A stretch of DNA of 64,000 bases from NCBI GenBank assembly GCA_021733665.1, contig JAHREI010000001.1, forward strand, positions 992,001 through 1,056,000, read 5' to 3'. Shown here in pieces: positions 54,566 through 64,000 of this stretch (position 1 is its first letter; the number at the start of each line of letters is the position of its first letter). The notes beneath the pieces were generated by a model, which did not search any database, was not told the DNA's origin, and saw only the letters and a list, made by a program, of their open reading frames with translations. The position numbers were made by a program, and so were the translations under genes. The stretch is from Bacillus subtilis. Lineage in GTDB: Bacteria > Pseudomonadota > Alphaproteobacteria > Rhizobiales > Rhizobiaceae.

Positions 54566-55315
54566 TTAACCGAACAACCCGCCTTCATCTGTATCAATGG
54601 TGATTGAAGACAGCGTGATATGGCGCGGTCGGGTGATCGCAAACATCACAGCTTCACAAACATCGCGATTGGTTGCGCGCTCACCTTTGGTGCGTTCCGG
54701 AATAGTATCCCATTCCGCATCTGCCGGTGAAATATCATCGAGATAGGGCGGATGCACGCAGAGTGAGCGCACCGGCGTACCGCGCAGCATTTGCTGCAAG
54801 CCTGTTGCTATCGCTGTCTGTGCATGTTTTGCAGCATAAAACGGTACAGCTACACTATGCAGCGGGGCGTTTGGCAATGCGCTGATAGAACCGATGGTCA
54901 CTATATCGGGTCTTGCAGAGCGTTTCAGCAGTGGCAGTATGCCTTGCGTGAACAGAAAGCTGCCGGTTACAGCAGCATTGATGGTGCCGAAGACTTCTTG
55001 CTCGCTATGCGGTTCATCGCTGGCTTCCAGCCACATCGCACCATTATTAATCAGCAGATCAATCGTGCTATATTTTTCTGTGATCTGGGCAATTGCGCGG
55101 CCGATACTGGTATTGTCCGCCAGATCAACCACAATCTGATCAGGACGCAGTCCTGTCCGTTGTTCAATCTGACTGGCAATATCATTGAGCGCAGACTGAT
55201 TGCGGGCGCAGAGCACAATCTTGCAACCGTCATCGGCCAGCATCATTGCCATTGCAGCGCCAAGACCACGACCGGAGCCGGTGATAACGGCGGTTAAACC
55301 ATTTAAGTTTTTCAT
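54566..55315 (-). CDS. Short-chain dehydrogenase/reductase (SDR)
   Basis: A 249-residue classical SDR. The cofactor loop is VITGSGRGLGAAM, the NNGA structural motif is in LLINNGAMWLEA, and the catalytic Ser and Tyr-x3-Lys are in IGSISALPNAP and VPFYAAKHAQTA. The residue after the first strand (LCARNQ) favours NADP(H). Substrate unknown. The frame is open to 55390, inside tldD, but the ATG at 55315 lies 2 nt after the tldD stop and starts MKNLNGLTAVITGSGRG as expected, so it is chosen. Translated with tldD. Confidence 0.88.
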   Translation of the reverse strand: MKNLNGLTAVITGSGRGLGAAMAMMLADDGCKIVLCARNQSALNDIASQIEQRTGLRPDQIVVDLADNTSIGRAIAQITEKYSTIDLLINNGAMWLEASDEPHSEQEVFGTINAAVTGSFLFTQGILPLLKRSARPDIVTIGSISALPNAPLHSVAVPFYAAKHAQTAIATGLQQMLRGTPVRSLCVHPPYLDDISPADAEWDTIPERTKGERATNRDVCEAVMFAITRPRHITLSSITIDTDEGGLFG

Positions 55316-55317
55316 AT

Positions 55318-56745
55318 TTATACAGCCGTTCCGCCAACAGTCATCTGATCCATACGCAGATGCGGCTGGCCAACGCCAACCGGCACCCATTGGCCGCCTT
55401 TACCGCAATTGCCGGAACCGTTGTCGAGCTTGCTGTCATTGCCGATCATCGACACGCGATGCATGGCATCAGGGCCATTGCCGATCAGCATCGCACCTTT
55501 AACCGGTGCGCCGACTTTGCCGTCTTCGATCATATAGGCTTCGGTGCAACCAAACACGAATTTACCGGAGGTGATGTCCACCTGACCACCGCCGAAAGAC
55601 ACCGCATAGATGCCTTTTTTAACGGAAGCGATAATTTCTTCCGGTGTTTTGTCACCGGAGAGCATTATCGTATTGGTCATGCGCGGCATCGGAGCATGGG
55701 CATAGGATTCACGGCGGCCATTGCCGGTCGGCTGCATGCCCATCAGACGGGCATTCTGACGATCCTGCATATAATTGACCAGCTTGCCGTCGTCGATCAG
55801 TACAGTGCTGTTGGTCGGTGTGCCTTCATCATCAATGGTTAGGGAACCACGACGGTCAGCGATGGTGCCGTCATCAACTACGGTCACGCCTTTGGCGGCT
55901 ACCTGCTGTCCCATGAGGCCTGCAAAGGCCGAGAGCTTCTTGCGGTTGAAGTCACCTTCAAGACCATGGCCAACAGCTTCATGCAGCATTACACCCGGCC
56001 AGCCATTGGACAAGACGATGTCAAAAGTACCGGCAGGGGCAGGGATGGCCTCAAGATTAACCAAAGCCTGACGCAGAGCTTCATCTGCCGCGTGCTGCCA
56101 TGAGCCGGTTGCGATAAAATCCTCAAACAGGCGGCGGCCACCCATGGAATAGGAGCCGGATTCCTGACGGTCGCCTTGACCGGCCATGACGGAAATCGAC
56201 AGGCGTACCATCGGACGGATATCCCGGACAAAATGACCGTCAGCGCGCAAAATTTCTACCTGCTGCCATGAGCCGCCAATGCTGACGCTGACCTGACGCA
56301 CTTTGCTATCCTTGGCGCGTAAATATCCGTCAATCTGCTGGAGCAGCACGACTTTTTCATCGAAAGTCGGCGAGCCCAACGGGTTCACATCGGTATAGAG
56401 ATGGCGGTTGGTGCCATTCGGCGCCGCGCTATAGCTGCCTGTTGCGTTGCGCGAAATTGCGGAGGCCGCATCGGCTGCACGGAGCAGGGCGCTATGGGTT
56501 AACTCGCCGGAATGGGCATAACCGATCGTCTCACCAGAAACGCAGCGCAGACCAAAACCCTGTCCCTGATTGAAAGCGCCGTTTTTCAGGCGGCCGTCAT
56601 CGAAAACCAGAGATTCAGATTCTGCATATTCCAGATAAAGTTCACCGTCTTCACTACCGTGGAGCGATTGCGAGACCAGTTTTTCAACCTGATCACGGCT
56701 GATATCAAATTCATCAATCAGGCTTCGGGAAGTCATGGAACTCAT
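55318..56745 (-). CDS. tldD: Metalloprotease TldD
   Basis: A 475-residue subunit of the TldD/TldE (PmbA) protease, which processes peptide antibiotics and, in E. coli, helps degrade CcdA. The zinc motif HEAVGH is at 255-260 (LHEAVGHGLEGDF) and the downstream zinc ligand Cys lies in FVFGCTEAYMIEDGKV. The partner gene pmbA is not in the window. GGAG is 8 nt before the ATG. The order tldD near the cytochrome oxidase operon is familiar in Brucella. Leading gene of a two-gene unit with the SDR. Confidence 0.94.
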   Translation of the reverse strand: MSSMTSRSLIDEFDISRDQVEKLVSQSLHGSEDGELYLEYAESESLVFDDGRLKNGAFNQGQGFGLRCVSGETIGYAHSGELTHSALLRAADAASAISRNATGSYSAAPNGTNRHLYTDVNPLGSPTFDEKVVLLQQIDGYLRAKDSKVRQVSVSIGGSWQQVEILRADGHFVRDIRPMVRLSISVMAGQGDRQESGSYSMGGRRLFEDFIATGSWQHAADEALRQALVNLEAIPAPAGTFDIVLSNGWPGVMLHEAVGHGLEGDFNRKKLSAFAGLMGQQVAAKGVTVVDDGTIADRRGSLTIDDEGTPTNSTVLIDDGKLVNYMQDRQNARLMGMQPTGNGRRESYAHAPMPRMTNTIMLSGDKTPEEIIASVKKGIYAVSFGGGQVDITSGKFVFGCTEAYMIEDGKVGAPVKGAMLIGNGPDAMHRVSMIGNDSKLDNGSGNCGKGGQWVPVGVGQPHLRMDQMTVGGTAV

Positions 56746-56847
56746 AAAATTACTCCGGAACAGCGGCGGCGTCCTGTATCAGGACGATTATTGTTCTTTG
56801 TATATGGCGAGTTTGCGGCTTTGGAACAAGCCGCGGAACGGGATAAA

Positions 56848-56887
56848 ATAAAAACGCCGCCGTCAAATATGAGCGGCGGCGTTTTAA
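56848..56887 (-). terminator. Terminator of the ialB-like gene
   Basis: Perfect stem AAAACGCCGCCG / CGGCGGCGTTTT; on the - strand it follows the ialB stop by 15 bp and has a T-rich end (TTTTATTTTATCC). Confidence 0.88.
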
Positions 56888-56901
56888 TCAGATGAAACAG
56901 T

Positions 56902-57462
56902 TTATGGCAGTTTGTTGAAACCGTCGCTGAAGCCCTGCAGCTCAACCGGAATACCAACGCCTTCTTCCGGGGTCTGGAAGACGATGAAGGTTGCAGCTTT
57001 ACCCTTGCGCAATGTGTCGATCAGCGCATCATCAAGGATAACCTCTGCGTAGCAGCCATCTTCAAAGCAGCGTACGAAATATGCGCGACCGATATCTTTG
57101 CCGTCTACATTGAGACCAAGACCGTTTGGCAGCAGCACACCGAGTGGTGCAAGAACACGCAGAATGCGGGCTTTGTTGTCAGCGGTTTTCAGCACCACAA
57201 CGGAAAGACCGAGTTCCGGACGATCAGCAGCGATCACATTCTGGATCAGCGCGCATTGTTCAGTTTTTGCACCGGCAGGCTTGTCGCACAGGATAGACCA
57301 TGCACCATGCTGTGAGCGTAATGTACCGTTCTTCTGGGATGCACCCGAGGCGGCAGGCTGCGGAGCAGATTGGGCAAAACCGGCAGAGGCGGTTACAGCC
57401 ATAAGGCCTGCACCGAGCAGAGCAGCGGCAATTTTACGGCTGACAGAGGAGAAATGGCGCAT
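56902..57462 (-). CDS. Invasion-associated locus B (IalB) family periplasmic protein
   Basis: A 186-residue exported protein. A signal peptide is evident (MRHFSSVSRKIAAALLGAGL..ASAGFAQS, cleaved near residue 30). The mature domain carries the IalB pattern: HGAWSILCDKPAGAKTEQCALIQN (paired cysteines), LGVLLPNGLGLNVDGKDIGRAYFVRCFEDGCYAEV and a hydrophobic strand near the end. IalB of Bartonella is linked to host-cell entry, but homologues are general in free-living Hyphomicrobiales, so no pathogenic role should be inferred. The frame is open to 57690, but the ATG at 57462 after AAAGGTACC gives the signal peptide. Confidence 0.9.
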   Translation of the reverse strand: MRHFSSVSRKIAAALLGAGLMAVTASAGFAQSAPQPAASGASQKNGTLRSQHGAWSILCDKPAGAKTEQCALIQNVIAADRPELGLSVVVLKTADNKARILRVLAPLGVLLPNGLGLNVDGKDIGRAYFVRCFEDGCYAEVILDDALIDTLRKGKAATFIVFQTPEEGVGIPVELQGFSDGFNKLP

Positions 57463-58272
57463 ATTTATGGTACCTTTGGCGGCTCGGCAAACACTTCCGG
57501 CACCCGCCGTAAATGTTCTTTGAAAGCAATGATAAAGAGAAGACTTCACTGAAATTCCGGCATGCGGCAAATCAGAAAGCCATGCTTCGCAATCTGTGTA
57601 CATGGAAAATGGCGGAATTTGAACCGCATAAGGTAAAGTTTTAGTACAAATCAAATTGTAAACAGCATTCTTCGTTACCGGCCTGCGCACAATGAGGTGT
57701 TTTTCAAGGTGCCCTGCGAACGACTTTCAAAGGATGAATTCACATATGCAAGTGCTCTGTGTTGCAACGGCGGGCAGAACGGGGCTGTAAAATTGCTGGT
57801 TGGTTTATTTGATCATGATCAATGCAAATATGATGGAGGCATGAACTGATTCTCTTTTGCACCGTAAAAACAGGCAACTAGCTGCATATTTTAAATCTGA
57901 TCCGGCATTGATGAATTTCAGTCATTTTTGAAGCTTCAAAAATGACTGTTAAGGGTGTTTAAATGACAGATTTTCAACTCTTTGATTTCAAAGAATTATC
58001 TCAAGATCTGTTTTGAAAATAAGTAATTCTCGCTGTTTCGGCTGTAAAAAACAGTGGTCATTTGTGGTTGAATTACGCGCAAAAATGCCGCACGGGAAAT
58101 CCTTCGCCTTCTTGGTTTGGTATTATACTGTTGTGGTCGTGCGGTGGGGGAACCGGGCATTGGCTGGGGAAGAGCAATGTCTGAAATGAACCGGCAAGGC
58201 TATAATCGGGAGAAGATGCTGGTGGATAGGGTTATTGCCACAAATAAAGCCGTTGCAGGCAAGGATTCTGCG
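57463..58272. other. Control region between ialB and the aa3 oxidase operon
   Basis: About 800 bp, AT-rich, with no frame that looks coding on either strand. It should hold the ialB promoter on the left and the ctaC promoter on the right. An FNR/FixK-type palindrome lies at 57809-57822. In-frame codons upstream of the chosen ctaC start (from 58117; ATG at 58177 with GGGGA upstream) make a longer CtaC possible. Confidence 0.6.
57809..57822. promoter_or_regulatory. FNR/FixK-type binding site
   Basis: TTGATCATGATCAA is a perfect palindrome that fits the TTGAT-N4-ATCAA consensus of FNR/FixK/FnrN regulators at every fixed position. It is about 460 bp upstream of the ctaC start and 347 bp upstream of the ialB start. 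Regulation of either gene by oxygen is inferred. Confidence 0.6.
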
Positions 58273-59157
58273 ATGAAAAAACATGTTCTGACCAGCAGCG
58301 CGGTGGTATTCGGCGCAATGTCTGGTCTTTTGGCGTCTGCAATGGGCGCTTTGGCTGATAAGCCGGTCGACTGGCAGTTGAGCTGGCAAGATTCCGCAAC
58401 AAAGATTGCTGATCAGATTCACTGGTTTGAACGATATTCTCTGATGTTTATCATTCCGGTGACTGCGCTGGTTATGCTGCTCTTGTTGTGGTGTATCGTT
58501 CGTTTTCGCAGAGGCGCCAATCCGGTTGCCTCGAAAACCAGCCATAATACAACAATTGAAGTGATCTGGACGCTGGGTCCGGTTATTATTCTGCTGTTTC
58601 TGGCAATCCCGTCTTTCCAGCTGCTGACTGCGCAATATTCGCCGGATGAGCCGAAGCTGACCGTGAAAGCGACAGGCTATCAGTGGTACTGGGGATATGA
58701 ATATCAGACCGATGATCCGCTCTCTTTTGATGCGCTGCTACTGAAAGATGAAGACCGTGCGAGCGCCGGTAAAGAAGATCTGGCTGCTTATCCACGTCTG
58801 CTGGCTGTTGATAATGAAGTTGTGGTGCCGGTCGATACCACTGTGCGCCTGCTGGTCACTGCCGCAGATGTTATTCATTCATGGGCAATGCCTGCATTCG
58901 GCGTTAAGATGGACGGTATTCCGGGACGCAACAATGAGACATGGTTCAAAGCTGCCCGTGAAGGGCTGTATTACGGCCAGTGCTCTGAATTGTGCGGTAA
59001 GGATCATGCTTTCATGCCGATAGCCGTGCGCGTTGTCTCTCAGGAGCGCTACGATGCATGGTTCGCCGCGGCGAAGTCTGATGTGACCGGTGCGAATAAA
59101 GCGCTGATGGCGGCCATTGAAAATGACAGTAAAACCGTGACTGTTGCCGGAAACTGA
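58273..59157 (+). CDS. ctaC: Cytochrome c oxidase subunit II
   Basis: A 294-residue membrane-anchored subunit that accepts electrons from cytochrome c through its CuA centre. A signal peptide (to about GALADKP) precedes two membrane helices (about 57-80 and 95-117). The periplasmic cupredoxin domain has YQWYWGYEY, VIHSWAMPAFGVKMD and the CuA motif CSELCGKDHAFM. Three in-frame ATGs are possible; 58273 is preferred because AAGGA lies 7 nt upstream and the signal peptide begins MKKHVLTSS. First gene of the ctaC-D-B-F-G-E operon. Confidence 0.94.
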   Translation: MKKHVLTSSAVVFGAMSGLLASAMGALADKPVDWQLSWQDSATKIADQIHWFERYSLMFIIPVTALVMLLLLWCIVRFRRGANPVASKTSHNTTIEVIWTLGPVIILLFLAIPSFQLLTAQYSPDEPKLTVKATGYQWYWGYEYQTDDPLSFDALLLKDEDRASAGKEDLAAYPRLLAVDNEVVVPVDTTVRLLVTAADVIHSWAMPAFGVKMDGIPGRNNETWFKAAREGLYYGQCSELCGKDHAFMPIAVRVVSQERYDAWFAAAKSDVTGANKALMAAIENDSKTVTVAGN

Positions 59158-59276
59158 TTATAAGCCTGACGCAGGCAATGAATCTTCGTCAGGCGCTAAA
59201 GTTTTTGCAGGTCATGCATCGCAGGGTCTCTTAAAAATCAAAGATGATTTAAGATGATGTTCATGCGGTAATTTAA

Positions 59277-61028
<1,752 letters not shown>

Positions 61029-61371
61029 TATTCTCTGCGGGCGGCGCAACAAGCCGCCGCCCGCAAAGCCTGCCAAGCATGGCTTATGAAATTGATAGGG
61101 CTGTTCACTTTTCAGCTATTTATGAATTTCCTAAACTATGGCTGATGTGCATCAGAGGATTTGGGTGTATAGAGGCGGCATGAGCGCCTCTCACATCAGA
61201 GGTGTTGCAAAAGTTGCGCGGCCAGATAGGCCGCGTTGCAGGGATATCAGGCAGGCGTGCCTGTCCGTGCAATCTCTGAAACAGAGTGCGACATTCGTTT
61301 TGAAAGAATTACCGGTCCTGAGGCCGGTACCGGTTTGAACCGGAATAATTGAATAAGGGCAGATACAGATA
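61029..61371. other. 343-bp gap in the oxidase operon with a strong hairpin
   Basis: A perfect stem TGCGGGCGGC / GCCGCCCGCA (61036-61064) follows the ctaD stop. It lacks a T run and may protect the ctaC-ctaD message or reduce expression of the assembly genes that follow. A 66-codon frame at 61138-61338 has an arginine- and cysteine-heavy composition unlike a real protein and is not called. The promoter status of ctaB is open. Confidence 0.5.
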
Positions 61372-62325
61372 ATGTCTCTGGTTGAGAAAAATAACATTTC
61401 CGGTTCGTCCGGCCAGCAAATACACCTGTCGGAAGCCAGCGCGGCTGATTATATCGCGCTGCTGAAACCGCGTGTGATGTCGCTGGTGGTGTTTACCGGT
61501 TTTGTCGGGTTGATTGTGGCACCAGGTCATATGAACCCGATTTTGGCGGCAATTGCTATTCTTTGTATTGCAATCGGCGGCGGTGCGTCCGGCGCACTGA
61601 ATATGTGGTATGATGCGGATATCGACCGTATTATGAAGCGCACAAAAAACCGGCCGATCCCTGCGGGTCTGGTACGTGAAGAAACAGTACTTGCCTATGG
61701 TATTACACTGTCGGTTTTCTCGGTGATGACGCTTGGCCTGCTGGTTAACTGGCTCTCAGCCGCAATACTGGCCTTTACGATTTTCTTCTACAGTGTCGTT
61801 TACACAATGTGGCTGAAACGCTCGACACCGCAGAATATTGTGATCGGTGGTGCTGCCGGTGCATTCCCGCCGATGATTGGCTGGGCTGCGGCAACCGGTT
61901 CGGTTTCGATCGAAAGTGTTGTGCTGTTTCTGATCATCTTCCTGTGGACACCACCGCATTTCTGGGCGCTGTCATTGTTCATGTCCGGCGATTATGAAGC
62001 CGCTAATGTGCCGATGATGCCGAATGTGAAGGGTGAAAAATCCACCCGTCTGCAGATTGTCGTTTACTCGCTGATCGTGGCACCTGTTGGCGTGTTGCCT
62101 TGGTTTTTGGGCTTCGGTGGCCATGTTTATGGCGTGCTGTCGACTTTGCTTGGCGCAATCTTTATCTGGCGCGCTGTACAATTATGGATGGCGCCGCAGC
62201 ATGAAGAGCAGATGCGGGCTGCCCGTGCGCTGTTTAAGTTTTCGCTGGTATATCTTTCTGCCCTGTTCTGCGTGTTGCTTGCAGAGGCATTGGTTGCCAA
62301 ATTACTGCCTGTGATCGGGGGATAA
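61372..62325 (+). CDS. ctaB: Haem O synthase (protohaem IX farnesyltransferase)
   Basis: A 317-residue, about nine-segment UbiA-superfamily enzyme that farnesylates haem B to haem O, the precursor of the haem A in CtaD. The Asp-rich motif is [20 protein letters not shown] and the second conserved loop is [20 protein letters not shown] (NVPMMPNV follows). The ribosome site is weak. coxF starts 2 bp after its stop. Confidence 0.95.
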   Translation: MSLVEKNNISGSSGQQIHLSEASAADYIALLKPRVMSLVVFTGFVGLIVAPGHMNPILAAIAILCIAIGGGASGALNMWYDADIDRIMKRTKNRPIPAGLVREETVLAYGITLSVFSVMTLGLLVNWLSAAILAFTIFFYSVVYTMWLKRSTPQNIVIGGAAGAFPPMIGWAAATGSVSIESVVLFLIIFLWTPPHFWALSLFMSGDYEAANVPMMPNVKGEKSTRLQIVVYSLIVAPVGVLPWFLGFGGHVYGVLSTLLGAIFIWRAVQLWMAPQHEEQMRAARALFKFSLVYLSALFCVLLAEALVAKLLPVIGG

Positions 62326-62327
62326 TA

Positions 62328-62504
62328 ATGGCGGAAAAATTGCCGAATACCGAAATCGAACTGATTACGCCGACAGATAAGCAGAAAAAAGCGCAGCGTA
62401 GCCGCTCGGTTGCTTTGGCGCTTGCTCTGACGGCATTTGTGGTAATTGTGTATATCGCGACATGGGTTAAACTTGGACCCGGAGTGTTGGTTCGTCCGAT
62501 GTAA
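62328..62504 (+). CDS. coxF: CoxF-type small single-span oxidase-operon protein
   Basis: A 58-residue protein between ctaB and ctaG. It has a short charged N-terminus (MAEKLPNTEIELITPTDKQ), a basic stop-transfer flank (KKAQRSRS) and one membrane helix (VALALALTAFVVIVYIATWV, residues 28-47), ending LGPGVLVRPM. CoxF proteins of this length and place in the operon are known in Hyphomicrobiales and are presumed assembly factors. The ATG follows a GGGGGAT site and starts 2 bp after ctaB. It is too short for a usual ORF cut-off, so it is easy to miss. Confidence 0.85.
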   Translation: MAEKLPNTEIELITPTDKQKKAQRSRSVALALALTAFVVIVYIATWVKLGPGVLVRPM

Positions 62505-62550
62505 TCGGAAGAATATCAGCGTTTTAAGCTGCGGGGAGGCGGCATAGGCA

Positions 62551-63228
62551 ATGATAGAGAAACCGGAGAAGACAGAAACAATACAGGAAAACGCTGCTGC
62601 GGATACTGCCGTTGAGCAGACGTATAATCAGCGCTCTAATCGTATTGTTGCTATATCCTGTGTGAGTTTCTTTGTTGCAATGATCGGTATGGCCTATGCG
62701 GCCGTACCGCTTTATCAGATGTTTTGTCAGGTGACCGGCTATGGCGGCACAACGCAGCGCGTTGAGCAGATGTCGGACACTATCCTCGATCAGACGGTTA
62801 AAGTCCGCTTTGATGCGAATGTCTCCGGCGGTTTGCCGTGGGACTTCAAACCGGTGCAGCGCGAAGTCACTGTGCGCATCGGTGAGACCACCATCATTAA
62901 TTATGAAGCGAAGAATATTTCAGACCGTCCGACTTCTGGGCGGGCGACTTTCAATGTCTCGCCGGATTTGACGGGTTCTTACTTCAATAAAGTCCAGTGT
63001 TTCTGTTTTACAGATACAACGCTTGCTGCCGGTGAGACGATGGAAATGCCGGTCATGTTCTTTGTCGATCCGGATATTGTGAAAGAAAAAGACCTCAAAG
63101 GTCTGACGACGATTACTTTGTCCTATACATTTTTCCCGCTGGATAAAGAGCCTGCCAATGCTGCGGTTCAGCCGGCAGGTAATTTGAAGAAAGCAGAGTT
63201 AGCGGCAGCAACAAAGCCGCAGGGATAA
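62551..63228 (+). CDS. ctaG: Cytochrome c oxidase assembly protein CtaG (Cox11)
   Basis: A 225-residue copper chaperone that delivers CuB to subunit I. One N-terminal membrane helix (about 30-50: IVAISCVSFFVAMIGMAYAAV) is followed by a periplasmic domain with PLYQMFCQVTGYGGTTQ and the copper-binding motif VQCFCFTDTTL. It starts at the ATG after GGGGAGGCGG. An unusual acidic, alanine-rich N-terminal stretch (residues 1-25) sits before the helix. Confidence 0.94.
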   Translation: MIEKPEKTETIQENAAADTAVEQTYNQRSNRIVAISCVSFFVAMIGMAYAAVPLYQMFCQVTGYGGTTQRVEQMSDTILDQTVKVRFDANVSGGLPWDFKPVQREVTVRIGETTIINYEAKNISDRPTSGRATFNVSPDLTGSYFNKVQCFCFTDTTLAAGETMEMPVMFFVDPDIVKEKDLKGLTTITLSYTFFPLDKEPANAAVQPAGNLKKAELAAATKPQG

Positions 63229-63450
63229 TATCCCGCGACAACGTGTTGCGGTGCGCTGAAAAGTGAACTGCATCAAGATTATGAGTACAGGAATTATGCT
63301 TCCGGCTCAGCAATGCATGGTCAGAGATGAACAAAGCATTTTGTGGGCTGAATAAAACAAGGCGGGGTGTTTGCCGGAGCTGTCTCCGGTTGCAAACCGG
63401 ACAAAAATAAACAGAGGAGCCTTGGGGCATAAACCTTAAGGGGGAATGAC

Positions 63451-64000
63451 ATGGCAGATACTCATCAGAAGAACCACGACTACCATATTATAGCGCCCAG
63501 TCCGTGGCCGTTTCTGAGTTCAGTTGGTGCATTTGTACTGGCGATTGGCGGTATTGCTTATATGCGCTACCTCAATGCCGGTGAATTACACCTGTTTGGG
63601 ATTAATTTTGTAACGCCATGGCTGTTTTTCATCGGCATCGCGATCATCCTGTATTGTATGTATGGCTGGTGGTCAGACACGATCCGTGAAGGCAAGGAAG
63701 GACACCATACGCGCGTGGTCTCCATTCATCTGCGCTATGGCATGATCATGTTCATCGCCTCTGAGGTGATGTTCTTCGTGGCATGGTTCTGGGCATTCTT
63801 CGATGCCAGCCTGTTCCCGAATGAAGTGCATCAGGTGATGCGTGCGGAATTCACCGGTGGTCAGTGGCCTCCGAAGGGTATGGAAGTGCTCGATCCGTTG
63901 CATTTGCCGCTGTATAATACAGTAATCTTGCTGCTCTCCGGTACAACCCTGACATGGGCGCATCACGCTTTGCTGCACAATGACCGTAAAGGTCTGGTGA
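63451..64000 (+). CDS. ctaE: Cytochrome c oxidase subunit III, N-terminal part (cut by window edge)
   Basis: About 183 codons are visible and the frame is open to the right edge. It begins MADTHQKNHDYHIIAPSPWP and continues with hydrophobic helices, WWSDTIREGKEGHHTRVV, EVMFFVAWFWAFFDASLFP and LSGTTLTWAHHALL, all typical of subunit III, a seven-helix protein that stabilises the CtaC-CtaD core. The ATG follows AAGGGGGAATGAC. It is the sixth gene of the operon; surf1 or another assembly gene may follow outside the window. Confidence 0.95.
   Translation, partial: MADTHQKNHDYHIIAPSPWPFLSSVGAFVLAIGGIAYMRYLNAGELHLFGINFVTPWLFFIGIAIILYCMYGWWSDTIREGKEGHHTRVVSIHLRYGMIMFIASEVMFFVAWFWAFFDASLFPNEVHQVMRAEFTGGQWPPKGMEVLDPLHLPLYNTVILLLSGTTLTWAHHALLHNDRKGLV

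Noticed and set aside
61138-61338. 66-codon frame between ctaD and ctaB
   Set aside because: Arg/Cys-heavy composition, no domain, not recalled from other ctaD-ctaB gaps.

Overview
The window is a stretch of alphaproteobacterial chromosome. It most resembles the Brucellaceae end of the Hyphomicrobiales (Brucella/Ochrobactrum/Pseudochrobactrum type). The main support is gene order recalled from that group: guaB..rsmB-like..guaA; dnaJ-like, fabI, histidine phosphatase, aroC, ribB-type; HDAC-like, xseB..dxs, tlyA, TrmA-type methyltransferase; and tldD, ialB, ctaC-ctaD-ctaB-coxF-ctaG-ctaE. By eye the base composition is less GC-rich than Brucella. The genus is inferred, not proven. Almost all of the window is housekeeping DNA with dense coding and many intrinsic terminators.

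Layout. 1-9,240: purine synthesis (3' end of guaB, guaA, and an unusual second-type purC) broken by a divergent oxyR/katA peroxide-defence pair, an m5C RNA methyltransferase, a thioesterase and a nucleosidase. 9,241-11,778: an L,D-transpeptidase lipoprotein and a CSS-EAL c-di-GMP phosphodiesterase. 12,623-16,829: a fused ureAB gene, ureC and a purine permease, with no urease accessory genes in view. 17,103-22,005: MATE exporter, isochorismatase-like hydrolase, pirin with its LysR neighbour, and a membrane protein. 22,237-25,460: Zn/Cd/Pb efflux ATPase, divergent MerR regulator and ArsC-like protein. 25,620-32,861: polysaccharide deacetylase, YfgM-like protein, der, tsaC, FAD oxidase and a conserved hypothetical. 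33,080-38,846: acyl-CoA dehydrogenase/enoyl-CoA hydratase, purD, ubiA and pdxH. 39,421-47,125: lipoprotein, dnaJ-like, fabI, phosphatase, aroC, ribBX, HDAC-like and xseB. 47,184-50,334: a small accessory block (broken SH3 gene, DedA, GlsB/YeaQ, YidB, pirin) set between xseB and dxs. 50,440-57,462: dxs, tlyA, an Fe-S RNA methyltransferase, SDR, tldD and ialB. 58,273-64,000: the aa3 cytochrome c oxidase operon, including a 58-residue CoxF; it runs off the right end in ctaE.

The main structure that gene annotation does not explain is a set of short, non-coding, TA-flanked repeats. Most have ends starting TAGAGC and lie in intergenic gaps. At least six copies of a ~105-bp family, two copies of a ~100-bp relative and several mini-palindromes can be read. 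One copy has split a two-SH3-domain gene at 47,184-47,623. Removing the 99-bp element plus one TA restores a perfect 112-codon reading frame, so that copy arrived by TA-target insertion, as expected of a MITE moved by an IS630/mariner-type transposase.

Two genes (tsaC and the hypothetical at 32,286) carry tandem copies of their own 3' end, stop codon included, just downstream. Other points of interest are the orphan fused urease, the Clostridia-like purC sitting behind two tandem repeat copies, and an FNR/FixK-type palindrome upstream of the aa3 oxidase operon. I found no CRISPR array, tRNA, rRNA, complete insertion sequence or prophage.
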